Shown here: piece after piece, positions 25,775 through 33,647 of the stretch
Numbering within the stretch: the stretch's first letter is position 1
Layout of the letters: each line of letters starts with the position of its first letter
Source: Mesorhizobium sp.
GTDB taxonomy: Bacteria; Pseudomonadota; Alphaproteobacteria; Rhizobiales; Rhizobiaceae
Direction: 5' to 3'
Length of the DNA stretch: 64,000 nucleotides
Assembly (NCBI GenBank): GCA_004017275.1
Contig: SAKE01000012.1
Location: forward strand, 62,001-126,000
Made by a program: the position numbers and the translations under genes
Notes under the pieces: model-generated
Told to the model about the DNA's origin: nothing
The model's input: the letters and a program-made list of their open reading frames with translations, nothing else
The model's database searches: none

Positions 25775-26629
25775 TCAATCGCGCAGCAATTCGTTGATTG
25801 AGGTCTTGGAACGGGTCCTGGCGTCGACGCGCTTGACGATGACGGCGCAGTAGAGGCTTGGACCAGGCTCGTTGTTTGGGAAGGGCTTGCCCGGCAGCGA
25901 ACCGGCGACGACGACGGAATTCGGCGGCACTTCGCCATAGAAAATCTCGCCGGTGGCGCGGTCGACGATCTTGGTCGACTGGCCGATGAAGACGCCCATT
26001 CCGAGCACCGAGCCTTCGCGCACGATGCAGCCTTCGACCACTTCCGAGCGTGCGCCGATGAAGCAATTGTCCTCGATGATAGTGGGGCCGGCCTGCATCG
26101 GCTCCAGTACGCCGCCGATGCCGACGCCGCCGGACAGATGCACGTTCTTGCCGATCTGGGCGCAGGAGCCGACCGAGGCCCAGGTGTCGACCATGGTGCC
26201 TGTGTCGACATAGGCGCCGACATTGACGAAGGACGGCATCAGCACGGCGCCCGGCGCGACATAGGCCGAACGGCGCACGATCGACGACGGCACGGCGCGG
26301 AAACCCGCCTTCTCGAAGTCGACGGCACTCCAGCCGTCGAACTTCGACGGCACCTTGTCCCACCACACAGCCTCTCCGGGGCCGCCCTTGATGATCTCCA
26401 TCGGCTTGAGCCGGAAGGACAACAACACGGCCTTCTTCAGCCACTGGTTGACATGCCACTTGCCGTCGGTCTGCCGCTCGGCGACACGGGCGACGCCGCG
26501 GTCGAGCAGGTCAAGCGCCGACTGGATGGCTTCGCGCGTTTCGCCGCGCGTTGCCGTCGAAATCGTGTCGCGTTCCTCGAAGGCCTTCTCAATGGTCTTT
26601 TCGAGGCTCGCCAGATCGGGCTTCGACAT
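25775..26629 (-). CDS. dapD: 2,3,4,5-tetrahydropyridine-2,6-dicarboxylate N-succinyltransferase
   Basis: A 284-residue acyltransferase of the succinylase lysine/diaminopimelate pathway. An N-terminal helical domain (1 to about 100) with LDRGVARVAERQ is followed by a left-handed beta helix made of hexapeptide repeats, seen as VGAYVDTGTMVDTWASVGSC, IGKNVHLSGG and FIGARSEVVEGCIV. The C-terminal strand domain ends ARTRSKTSINELLRD. Length is standard. It produces N-succinyl-2-amino-6-ketopimelate; dapE a few genes away performs a later step. Confidence 0.95.
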   Translation of the reverse strand: MSKPDLASLEKTIEKAFEERDTISTATRGETREAIQSALDLLDRGVARVAERQTDGKWHVNQWLKKAVLLSFRLKPMEIIKGGPGEAVWWDKVPSKFDGWSAVDFEKAGFRAVPSSIVRRSAYVAPGAVLMPSFVNVGAYVDTGTMVDTWASVGSCAQIGKNVHLSGGVGIGGVLEPMQAGPTIIEDNCFIGARSEVVEGCIVREGSVLGMGVFIGQSTKIVDRATGEIFYGEVPPNSVVVAGSLPGKPFPNNEPGPSLYCAVIVKRVDARTRSKTSINELLRD

Positions 26630-26652
26630 GAATTCGCTCCATTACCAAGCTG

Positions 26653-26721
26653 TTAAGGGGCTGCGCCTTAACCTGTTTTGAAAGTCGCGCGGACCCCCGG
26701 CATGCTTCGCATGCTCGGGTC
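26653..26721. repeat. Two hairpins upstream of dapD
   Basis: TTAAGG (26653-26658) pairs with CCTTAA (26666-26671). A larger hairpin follows, with GACCCccGGCATGC starting at 26692 and GCATGCTCGGGTC ending at 26721. They lie in the dapD leader on the minus strand and may be repeat debris rather than a control element. Confidence 0.5.
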
Positions 26722-26730
26722 TTTGCATGT

Positions 26731-26777
26731 AGCAGGTTCTTGTCGCAAAACCGCCGGACACTTTTGCGGAACCTGCT
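26731..26777. repeat. Palindromic intergenic repeat related to the ATGCAT family
   Basis: Outer arms AGCAGGTTC (26731-26739) and GAACCTGCT (26769-26777) enclose GCAAAAC and CTTTTGC plus the CCGGACACTTTT core that is also present in the repeat at 36773-36821. The core is shared while the outer arms differ, as expected of a mosaic element. Confidence 0.65.
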
Positions 26778-26857
26778 TATGTTAAGGCTCTATGGGGGTC
26801 AATCGCGGCTGCGCCATGGGACGGCGCAACTGAAGAATTTGGACGGGTAAGGCAATT

Positions 26858-27703
26858 ATGACTCCTATGGAAAAGGCGGGGTGGACCCCGCTGCCGCATT
26901 CGGACGAGGATCTGGAGCGGTCGAAGAGCGTGCCGGACACGCCGCAGACGCGTGCCGAGACCTATCGACTCGCCTGGAACGATCCCGACTTCATGACGCG
27001 CCGCGAACTGCGCGCGGTCCGGCTGCAGCTCGAACTCTTGAAGCCGGAAATGATCCTGGCCGAACGCGGTATCCATTCGACGGTGATCCTGTTCGGCGGC
27101 GCACGCCTGCCGGAACCGGGCGGCGAGGCCTGGGCGGCCAAGAACGAGACGCAAAAGAAGAACCTCGAGAAGAACAGCAAATACTACGAGGAAGCGCGCA
27201 AATTCGCTCGCCTCTGCTCGCAGCAGTCGGCTGCTTCATACTACCGCGAATATGTCGTGGTGACCGGCGGCGGACCTGGTGTGATGGAAGCGGGAAACCG
27301 CGGCGCCGACGATGTCGGCGCGCCGTCGATCGGCCTCAACATCGTCCTGCCGCACGAGCAGGCACCTAACATCTATGTGACGCCGGAGCTCTGCTTCAAC
27401 TTCCACTATTTCGCCATCCGCAAGATGCATTTCGTCATGCGCGCCAAGGCGGTCGCGGTATTTCCCGGCGGCTTCGGCACGATGGACGAGTTCTTCGAGA
27501 CGCTGACCCTGATCCAGACCGGGCGCATGGAACGCGTGCCGGTGATCCTGTTCGGCAAATCCTTCTGGAAACGGGCGATCGATCTCGATTTCCTCGCCGA
27601 GCAGGGCACGATCAGCCCCGGCGACCAGGACATCATCGACTTCGTCGACACCGCCGACGAGGCCTGGGAGATCATCCGCCGGTTCTATAAGTTAGAGGAG
27701 TAG
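26858..27703 (+). CDS. LOG family protein (lysine decarboxylase-like nucleotide-binding fold)
   Basis: A 281-residue Rossmann-type protein of the LOG/TIGR00730 group. The nucleotide motif VVVTGGGPGVMEAGNRGA (near residue 135) and the family signature PGGFGTMDEFFETLTLIQTG (near residue 205) are intact. LOG proteins cleave nucleoside 5'-monophosphates to free base; in plants this activates cytokinins. This is the longer bacterial subtype with about 75 extra N-terminal residues. The older label 'lysine decarboxylase' is not supported. The ATG at 26858 is the first in frame. Confidence 0.88.
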   Translation: MTPMEKAGWTPLPHSDEDLERSKSVPDTPQTRAETYRLAWNDPDFMTRRELRAVRLQLELLKPEMILAERGIHSTVILFGGARLPEPGGEAWAAKNETQKKNLEKNSKYYEEARKFARLCSQQSAASYYREYVVVTGGGPGVMEAGNRGADDVGAPSIGLNIVLPHEQAPNIYVTPELCFNFHYFAIRKMHFVMRAKAVAVFPGGFGTMDEFFETLTLIQTGRMERVPVILFGKSFWKRAIDLDFLAEQGTISPGDQDIIDFVDTADEAWEIIRRFYKLEE

Positions 27704-27705
27704 GG

Positions 27706-27812
27706 AGTAGGGGAATTGAAGAACTGACGAATGAAATGAAGAGGGATTGCAGTCTCCGGTTCGGATCGATTCCCCAATTCGTCAGTTCCTTCAATTCTTC
27801 AATTCCCTACCC
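27706..27812. terminator. Large inverted repeat between convergent genes
   Basis: The left part (about 27708-27731, GGGGAATTGAAG then GAACTGACGAAT) is complementary to the right part (about 27777-27810), with one 9-base duplication (GAATTGAAG) in the right arm. It lies between the LOG stop and runs over the last codons of the convergent nucleotidase gene, so it can fold in both transcripts. No long T run follows, so a terminator role is inferred from position. Confidence 0.5.
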
Positions 27813-28512
27813 CCTCCTCCACAATCGTCGTGAGAAACGTCGCGAGATCATCGGTGACGAAATCGACGTCGTCTTCCTGCGTCGGGTCGCGCTCCCAGAT
27901 CTCGGAAAAGGTCGGCTCGAAATTGCGCGGCACGACAAGCACCGTGGTCATGCCCAGTGACTTCGGGACCGAAAGGTTGCGGGCAAGGTCCTCGAACATC
28001 ACCGCATTGTGGCCGGTGACGGCGTGGAGTTCGGCGAACTTCTCGTAGGTCTGGCGCGCCGGTTTGGGATTGAGCCCGGCGGCGACGATATCGAAAATGT
28101 CGTCGAAATGGTCTAGGATGCCGAGCTGGCGCGCAGTGCGTTCGGCATGCCTGCGATCGCCATTGGTGAAGATGAACTTGCGGCCCGGAAGCTGGCGGAT
28201 GGCGGTGCCGAGAACGGGATCGGGCACCAGCCATGAATAATCGATGTCATGGACCTTCTCTAGGAAATCGTCGGGGTCGATGCCGTGGCGCGTCATCAGC
28301 CCGTTCAGCGTCGTGCCATATTCGCGGTAGAGCTCCTTCTGCAACTTGCGCGCCTCGTCACGCGGCAGCGCCAGCAGCTCGCCGACATAGGCGGTCATCT
28401 TGACGTCGATCTGTGAGAACAGATTCGAGTGGTGCGGATAGAGCGTATTGTCGAGATCGAACACCCAGTCGGTGACATGGGCGAAGCGGGCGGGGTCGGG
28501 GAGCGTGATCAT
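27799..28512 (-). CDS. Pyrimidine 5'-nucleotidase, HAD superfamily
   Basis: A 237-residue HAD phosphatase. Motif I WVFDLDNTLYPH (near residue 17) holds the nucleophile Asp and the DxDxT-like DLDNT. Motif II is KFIFTNGDRRH (near residue 112) and the motif III/IV region includes PKPARQTYEKF and the later VMFEDLARNL. The spacing and the NTLYPH wording match the pyrimidine 5'-nucleotidase (SSM1/SDT1-like) subgroup, which dephosphorylates UMP/CMP or analogues. The gene is convergent with the LOG gene; both act on nucleotides, which may or may not be coincidence. Confidence 0.88.
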   Translation of the reverse strand: MITLPDPARFAHVTDWVFDLDNTLYPHHSNLFSQIDVKMTAYVGELLALPRDEARKLQKELYREYGTTLNGLMTRHGIDPDDFLEKVHDIDYSWLVPDPVLGTAIRQLPGRKFIFTNGDRRHAERTARQLGILDHFDDIFDIVAAGLNPKPARQTYEKFAELHAVTGHNAVMFEDLARNLSVPKSLGMTTVLVVPRNFEPTFSEIWERDPTQEDDVDFVTDDLATFLTTIVEEGVGN

Positions 28513-28671
28513 GCGCTCTTATGGCACGAAACGGGCATTCCGAAAGCGACTTTATCCACAACTTCTACTCGTTGAGGTTGCGTAAATCGCCTCACGATTC
28601 AAATTTTATGCATCCGGGAAAGGTGGCCTTCAGGGCTTGCTGGCACAGAGACAGTCTTGTGGGAGCAAGCG

Positions 28672-29433
28672 ATGAGCAGCATAATTCTTAGATCCGCCGC
28701 CGTTGCTTTCGCCTCTGTCGCGGCCTCTCTCCTGCTGACGCTGATCATCGTTCCGGCGATGGGATTTCCGGTAAACCGCACGATCTGGCTGTCTTCCACG
28801 CTCTGTCCTCTGGTGCTGGCATGGGCCGCCAGCGCGAGCACTTTCTGGCAAAGCGACAGACTGAAAACCGCACATCGCGAGCTTGCCCGGGCTCATGCCC
28901 AGCTCGCCGCCGCGCATCGCCGCCTGGCGGAAAAGGCGAGTCGCGACGACATGACCGGCATGCTCAACCGGGAAAGCTTCTTTGCCGCGCTCGACGGTTC
29001 GCGCCGCAAGTCCAATCGTGGCGCGTTGCTGATCATCGACGCCGACCACTTCAAGAAGATCAACGACAATTTTGGCCACCTGACCGGCGATGACGCGCTG
29101 CTTTTGATCGCCAGCGCGATCCAGCGCGGTGTGCGCAGTGGCGATGTGCTCGGCCGTATCGGCGGCGAGGAGTTCGGCGTCTACCTGGTCGGCGCCACCG
29201 AACAGGAGGCCAAGCGTGTCGCCGAGCGCATTCGCCGCGAAGTCGAGCTGATCCGCTTCCGGCCGGTCGACGAGCGGACCATTCCGCTCACGGTCAGCAT
29301 CGGCGGCACCGTCTGCGGCGAGGATGTCAGCGTATCGGACCTGATGCGTGCCGCCGACCGGCGCCTCTACCAGGCCAAGCACCAGGGCCGCAACCTGACG
29401 ATCATCGACACCGACATTTCCGAGGCGGCGTGA
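28672..29433 (+). CDS. Membrane-anchored diguanylate cyclase (GGDEF domain)
   Basis: A 253-residue protein. Two N-terminal membrane spans (about 5-30 and 40-60) are followed by a short coiled coil (HRELARAHAQLAAAHRRLAE, about 70-92) and a GGDEF domain. The active-site signature is RIGGEEFGVYL (GGEEF form, competent in known enzymes), with IIDADHFKKINDNFGHLTGDDALL upstream supplying the metal and guanine-binding residues. No RxxD inhibitory site is placed in front of GGEEF in the usual position. The ATG at 28672 follows GGGAG at 8 bases. It should make cyclic di-GMP in response to an unknown membrane signal. Confidence 0.88.
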   Translation: MSSIILRSAAVAFASVAASLLLTLIIVPAMGFPVNRTIWLSSTLCPLVLAWAASASTFWQSDRLKTAHRELARAHAQLAAAHRRLAEKASRDDMTGMLNRESFFAALDGSRRKSNRGALLIIDADHFKKINDNFGHLTGDDALLLIASAIQRGVRSGDVLGRIGGEEFGVYLVGATEQEAKRVAERIRREVELIRFRPVDERTIPLTVSIGGTVCGEDVSVSDLMRAADRRLYQAKHQGRNLTIIDTDISEAA

Positions 29434-29627
29434 TCCGGCCTGCTGCAACCGGCCCGTTAAGAAAATTCTAACCCTGTTTGCACTCGGTTGTACCCGTCCA
29501 CTCTGCTTTCACTGCTTTGTGGTGAAGCTTGGCACGATACTGGCTTCTGCAGCGGTGCATGTGTCGTTCCGGGAGCTGTCGTCCTGGGAAAGCCATGCGC
29601 AGTCGAGGCCCATCAGAGAGACCGATC

Positions 29628-29813
29628 ATGAGTTTCTTCATCAGAAAAATGTCACGCCGCGCGCTCGTGCAGGCGCTGATCGCACTGCCGGCCCTGTCAT
29701 TGTTCCGTAAGCTGCCTGATGCCGATGCTTCCCATGCCGATCGATCCCTGGCCGACCCGAACGAGATCGTCGAAGTCAATGGCTGGATCCTGAAGCGGAG
29801 TGATCTGGCATGA
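29628..29813 (+). CDS. Small Tat-signal-like protein preceding a GMC dehydrogenase
   Basis: A 61-residue protein. The first half (SFFIRKMSRRALVQALIALPALSLF) has a twin-arginine-like SRRALVQ followed by a hydrophobic stretch. The second half ends EIVEVNGWILKRSDLA. Its stop overlaps the start of the GMC oxidoreductase gene by 4 bases (ATGA), so the two are coupled. Many membrane-linked GMC dehydrogenases have a small Tat-exported partner that lets the signal-less flavin subunit hitchhike. I infer that role here; no established family is recognised. Confidence 0.7.
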   Translation: MSFFIRKMSRRALVQALIALPALSLFRKLPDADASHADRSLADPNEIVEVNGWILKRSDLA

Positions 29814-31249
29814 TCTTCGACAGCTACGAGGCGTATCGCGCCGCGAACTTCACCCCGAAGGTCTGCATCCTCGGCTCCGGCCCGGCCGGCACCACCATTG
29901 CCCGCAAGCTCGGCGCCGCCGGTGTTCCGGTGGTGATGCTTGAGGCCGGCGCGCGGGAATTCGGCGACGAATCGCAGGATTTCTACCGGGGCACCACGGT
30001 CGGCGATTTCTATTTCGATCTCGACATCACCCGGCTGCGGTTCATGGGTGGCAGTTCCAACCACTGGGCAGGCTGGTGCCGCGTGCTCGACAAACAGGAT
30101 TTCGAACCGAAAACCTGGGTGCCCGATACGGGCTGGCCGATCCGCCGCACCGACATCGAGCCCTATCTGCCGGAAGTGCGCGATATTCTCGACCTTCCGG
30201 CCTTCCGGCCGGACATGCCGATTTCGGATGACATCCGCTGGGTGCAGCTGATCAAGAGCCCGGCTGTGCGCTTCGCCGAAAAATTCGGCGACGAACTCGA
30301 CAAAGCCAGGAACATCGCCGTGGTGCTCAACACCTGCGCCACTGAACTTGCCGGCGATGGCAGACGCGTGACGGGCGCCAGGCTGTGGTCGAATGGGCAG
30401 GATGCCGGCTCCTTCAGCGCCGACTATTTCATTGTCTGCACCGGCGGACTGGAAAATTCGCGGCTGCTTCTATGGTCGAACCAGCGCTCAAACGGGGGCG
30501 TCGTGCCGAATGCGACAGCGCTTGGGCGCTACTGGATGGAGCATCCGACCTTCCAGGGCGGCAACGCCATCCTGGCCGACTATGCAGAGTTCGAGGTCGA
30601 TGCCGTCAACGAGGCCTTTTTCTCGCCAACGGCTGCCGCCATGGAGCGCCTGCAGATCATGAACTTCGGCATCAGGCTGATCGAAACGCCGTATCCCGGC
30701 GTCAAGAACCTCATCGCTGACCTCGCCTGTACGGCGCCCAACATGGCCGAATGGATGTCCTCCAAGCTCAGCCAGAGGCTGCGCTGCGCGGCGCAGCTCT
30801 ATGTTGCCTGGGAACAGGCGCCGCTGGCCTCCAACCAGATCGAGCTGTCGAAGACCGATGTCGACCGTGCCGGCGTGCCGCGCATCGAGCTGCACTGGAA
30901 GAAATCGGAGATGGAACGCCGCACCCTGCTCGAAGGGCTCAGGCTGTTCGGCACGACCCTGATCGAGAAGAATCTCGGCCGGGTGCGCATTGCCGACTGG
31001 ATCAGCAACGGTCAGGACTATCCGACCAACGACGAGACGGCGGGCCATCACCATATGGGCGGCACGCGCATGGGCACCGACGTCACCAAGAGCGTTGTCG
31101 ACGCCAACTGCAAGGTGCACGGCATGGACAATCTCTATGTCGGCGGCTCCTCGGTGTTCTGCACGTCGGGCCAATGCAATCCGACCACGACGATCACCGC
31201 GCTGGCCTGCCGGCTGGGCGACCATCTGAGCAAGGTGGTCACCGCCTGA
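29810..31249 (+). CDS. GMC family FAD-dependent oxidoreductase
   Basis: A 479-residue flavoprotein. The FAD-binding motif VCILGSGPAGTTIARKLG is near residue 20, and a glycine-rich MGGSSNHWAGWCR (near residue 78) is the second FAD contact. The C-terminal domain has ETAGHHHMGGTRMG (near residue 408) with active-site His, and SGQCNPTTTITALACRLGDHL. The form resembles membrane-associated glucose/gluconate or fructose dehydrogenase-like GMC proteins. No cytochrome c subunit is adjacent, so the electron acceptor is unclear. The stop codon is followed by a region with a small membrane gene on the other strand. Confidence 0.88.
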   Translation: MIFDSYEAYRAANFTPKVCILGSGPAGTTIARKLGAAGVPVVMLEAGAREFGDESQDFYRGTTVGDFYFDLDITRLRFMGGSSNHWAGWCRVLDKQDFEPKTWVPDTGWPIRRTDIEPYLPEVRDILDLPAFRPDMPISDDIRWVQLIKSPAVRFAEKFGDELDKARNIAVVLNTCATELAGDGRRVTGARLWSNGQDAGSFSADYFIVCTGGLENSRLLLWSNQRSNGGVVPNATALGRYWMEHPTFQGGNAILADYAEFEVDAVNEAFFSPTAAAMERLQIMNFGIRLIETPYPGVKNLIADLACTAPNMAEWMSSKLSQRLRCAAQLYVAWEQAPLASNQIELSKTDVDRAGVPRIELHWKKSEMERRTLLEGLRLFGTTLIEKNLGRVRIADWISNGQDYPTNDETAGHHHMGGTRMGTDVTKSVVDANCKVHGMDNLYVGGSSVFCTSGQCNPTTTITALACRLGDHLSKVVTA

Positions 31250-31330
31250 CGGTTCCACAGCAACGTGCTGGATCTGAAACATCCCGGCATGCCGGCGCCT
31301 GCGATGGCCCCGGCAGATGCGCGGCGTGGC

Positions 31331-31498
31331 TCAGAAACCGTAGACGGCAATGCGCACCAGCACGGCGGCGGCGGCCAGCGAGACGATCAGAATGCCTAGG
31401 CCGATGGGAGAGCCCCAGCCATACCATTCCATTGCCAGCTTGGCATATTTGAACTCCTCCTCATGCGAGAGGGGCGCCCGCTGTTGAATCAAGCTCAT
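31331..31498 (-). CDS. Small single-span membrane protein (55 aa)
   Basis: A 55-residue open frame with ATG at 31498 and TGA at 31331-31333. A GGAG ribosome site lies 7 bases upstream of the ATG. It begins MSLIQQRAPLSHEEEFKYAKL and has one hydrophobic span (about residues 30-50, SPIGLGILIVSLAAAAVLV). It is divergent from a MarR-type gene, and the palindrome at 31564-31578 lies between them, so it may be that regulator's target. Proteins of this size can be subunits of respiratory or transport complexes; none is recognised. Confidence 0.6.
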   Translation of the reverse strand: MSLIQQRAPLSHEEEFKYAKLAMEWYGWGSPIGLGILIVSLAAAAVLVRIAVYGF

Positions 31499-31563
31499 TT
31501 CTCACTCCTTATCGGCGGCCGGCTCTTGCCTTGCGGGCACTGCGGCCGCATATTGCTGCGTTG

Positions 31564-31578
31564 GTCTAAATGTTAGAC
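31564..31578. promoter_or_regulatory. Likely MarR operator (GTCTAA-n3-TTAGAC)
   Basis: A perfect palindrome GTCTAA ATG TTAGAC stands 15 bases upstream of the MarR start codon and 66 bases upstream of the divergent small membrane gene. Size, symmetry and location fit a MarR-dimer operator controlling both genes. Confidence 0.65.
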
Positions 31579-31592
31579 AGATTGATAATTAG

Positions 31593-32075
31593 ATGATCAA
31601 AGTAAATTCGTCAAGCGAAGATCGTACCGAACTGACTGCCTCCATCGGCCTTGCCGTCATGCAATGGCAGGACGCGACGCAGGCCTATGACGAAGCGGTT
31701 GGGGCGAGGCTCGGGCTGAACATGGCCGAACGCCATTGCATCGGCCTGCTCCATGGCGGCCCACAATCGGCCGGCGCAGTCGCGACCGCGACCGGGCTGA
31801 CGCCGGCTGCGGTGACCGCGCTGATCGACCGGCTGGAGGCGCGCGGCCTGCTGACGCGCACGCGCAGTCTCGAGGACAGGCGCAAGGTGGTGATCGAAGC
31901 GACCGAGGCGACGCGGGACCTGTCGGCGCGCTATTACGGCGCCATCGCGCTGGAGGGCGGAAAGGTGATCGCCACTTTCAGCGACGCCGAGTTGGCGACC
32001 ATATCGCGCTTCGTCAACGCCGCGCTCGACCTGCAGCGCGCTCAGCTTGCGCGGCTGAAGGCCGAGGCCGGCTGA
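31593..32075 (+). CDS. MarR family transcriptional regulator
   Basis: A 160-residue winged-helix protein. The domain runs from about 40 to 115 and includes GLTPAAVTALIDRLEARGLLTRT as recognition helix region and LEDRRKVVIEAT as wing with the D-R-R-K MarR signature. The C-terminal helices would form the dimer interface. It lies divergent to a 55-residue membrane protein across a clear palindrome. The convergent neighbour, phenylalanine hydroxylase, ends only 3 bases after this gene and probably is not regulated by it, since an Lrp-type gene sits at that gene's own promoter. Confidence 0.86.
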   Translation: MIKVNSSSEDRTELTASIGLAVMQWQDATQAYDEAVGARLGLNMAERHCIGLLHGGPQSAGAVATATGLTPAAVTALIDRLEARGLLTRTRSLEDRRKVVIEATEATRDLSARYYGAIALEGGKVIATFSDAELATISRFVNAALDLQRAQLARLKAEAG

Positions 32076-32078
32076 GCG

Positions 32079-32915
32079 TCAGACCATCGCCGGTTCGAGC
32101 GCCGGCTGGTCCTTGCGGCGGGCGACGATCGCCGCGAAATCGGCGGTCTGGAAGGCGTCGCGCAAGGCGTCGAAGGACGGCAGCACGAAATAGGCGCGCT
32201 GGAACTTGTCGATCTCGTAGCCGGTCCGCATCACCGTTTCGAGGTCGAAGGGCACGTGGTGTGCGCCCTTGCCTTCGACGGCGAACTGCAATTCGGTGAA
32301 TGACGACATCAGGCCGGCGCCAAAGGCCTTCAGCGGCTGGCCGGCTTCCTGCATCAGGCCATACTCGGCGGTGTACCAGTAGAGCCGTGTGATCATCTCG
32401 TCGCCGCCAAGCGCGATGATGTCGCCGGCCTTGCGGCCATACATCTGCATAAAGTCGGCGAACACCGGCTGCGACAGCACTGGCACGTGGCCGAAGAAAT
32501 CGTGGAACATGTCGGGCTCGACGATGTAGTCGAGCTCCTGCCTGGTCCGCAGCCAGTTGGTGACCGGGAAGCGGCGATCGGCAAGATGGTCGAAGAAGGG
32601 GGCTGCGGGAATGAGACCCGGCACGGCAACGATCTCCCAGCCGGTCAGCTTGCGCAGCTTGGCGCTGACCTCCTCGAAATCGGGGATGCGGTCGAGCAGG
32701 CCAAGTTTTTCGACACCATCGAGATAGGAGTGATGGGCCAGCTTGCGTGTCAGCTTGGTCTGGCGGTCGCACAGTGTGCGCCACACCGCCTGCTCCTCGG
32801 CGCTGTAATCGTAGCCCTGGGCCACGGTGAAATCGGCACGGCAGACCGAATAGTCGCCACGCAAGCCCTGCGCCGCGCAGTCGCGGGCATATTCGGCAAC
32901 GCTCATCGTCGTCAT
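32079..32915 (-). CDS. phhA: Phenylalanine 4-monooxygenase
   Basis: A 278-residue pterin-dependent, non-haem iron enzyme that hydroxylates Phe to Tyr. The iron-binding facial triad region is present: PDMFHDFFGHVPVLSQP (near residue 140) with both His, and the Glu in LYWYTAEYGLM (near residue 183). The length is that of the bacterial single-domain enzyme, lacking the eukaryotic regulatory domain. It is divergent from an Lrp/AsnC gene, which is the usual local control for aromatic amino acid catabolism in rhizobia. No pterin-4a-carbinolamine dehydratase gene is in the window. Confidence 0.93.
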   Translation of the reverse strand: MTTMSVAEYARDCAAQGLRGDYSVCRADFTVAQGYDYSAEEQAVWRTLCDRQTKLTRKLAHHSYLDGVEKLGLLDRIPDFEEVSAKLRKLTGWEIVAVPGLIPAAPFFDHLADRRFPVTNWLRTRQELDYIVEPDMFHDFFGHVPVLSQPVFADFMQMYGRKAGDIIALGGDEMITRLYWYTAEYGLMQEAGQPLKAFGAGLMSSFTELQFAVEGKGAHHVPFDLETVMRTGYEIDKFQRAYFVLPSFDALRDAFQTADFAAIVARRKDQPALEPAMV

Positions 32916-33054
32916 GGTCTTTCTCCTCGCAAATCATGAATGGCTGACGTGCCGGAAGCGTAACCGAATTCCCCGAGGCAAATCGGTTTTGATGATGGCT
33001 CAAAGGCAGAATTCTGGATAATATTTACTCGCAAATTTATTCAGAGGAGTGAAA

Positions 33055-33531
33055 ATGCCTCAATTCGACGATTTTGAGATCAAGATGCTCGATGTCCTGC
33101 AGCGCGACGGGCGCAAGCCGGTGTCCGAGCTGGCGCAAGAAATCGGCCTGTCGACGACGCCGTGCGCGCGGCGCTTCGAGGCGCTGCAGGAGGCCGGCAT
33201 CATCAAGGGTTTTGCCGCGATGATCAGCCGCCGCGCGGTCGGCCTGATGGTCGAGGTGTTCATCCAGGTGCGCCTCGTCAGCCACAGCGACGGCTCGCCC
33301 GAAAGCTTCATCGCCGCCGTGCAGCGCATGGACGAGGTGTCCTCATGCTGGACGATGACCGGCGACCACGATTTCCTGCTGCATGTCATGGTGCCGTCGG
33401 TCGACGAGCTCAACGCCTTCGTCATGCACCGGCTGATGCGGCTCGATGGCGTGCGCGACGTCCACACCCAGCTGGTACTGCAGAACATCAAGGGACCCGG
33501 CCACGTACCGCTCGCCCACCTCCGGCGGTGA
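33055..33531 (+). CDS. Lrp/AsnC family transcriptional regulator
   Basis: A 158-residue Lrp/AsnC protein. The helix-turn-helix spans about 5-55 (DFEIKMLDVLQRDGRKPVSELAQEIGLSTTPCARRFEAL), followed by a RAM ligand-binding domain with DEVSSCWTMTGDHDFLLHVMV near residue 100. The ATG at 33055 follows GAGGAG at 5 bases; the in-frame GTG at 33049 lies on the ribosome site and is rejected. It is divergent from phhA with a 139-base AT-rich intergenic region containing an AATATTT...AAATTTATT near-palindrome, suited to Lrp binding. It probably activates phhA in the presence of Phe or Tyr. Confidence 0.9.
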   Translation: MPQFDDFEIKMLDVLQRDGRKPVSELAQEIGLSTTPCARRFEALQEAGIIKGFAAMISRRAVGLMVEVFIQVRLVSHSDGSPESFIAAVQRMDEVSSCWTMTGDHDFLLHVMVPSVDELNAFVMHRLMRLDGVRDVHTQLVLQNIKGPGHVPLAHLRR

Positions 33532-33647
33532 CAATGCCTGCCTTCGCACTCCTTGGGGAAAAGCTGCACGCAAACTGCTGAAACGGGCCAAGCGCGTGTC
33601 CACATCGCCGGCCAGCTTGCGCGGACCAAATCCCCAGGAGGTCCGCC

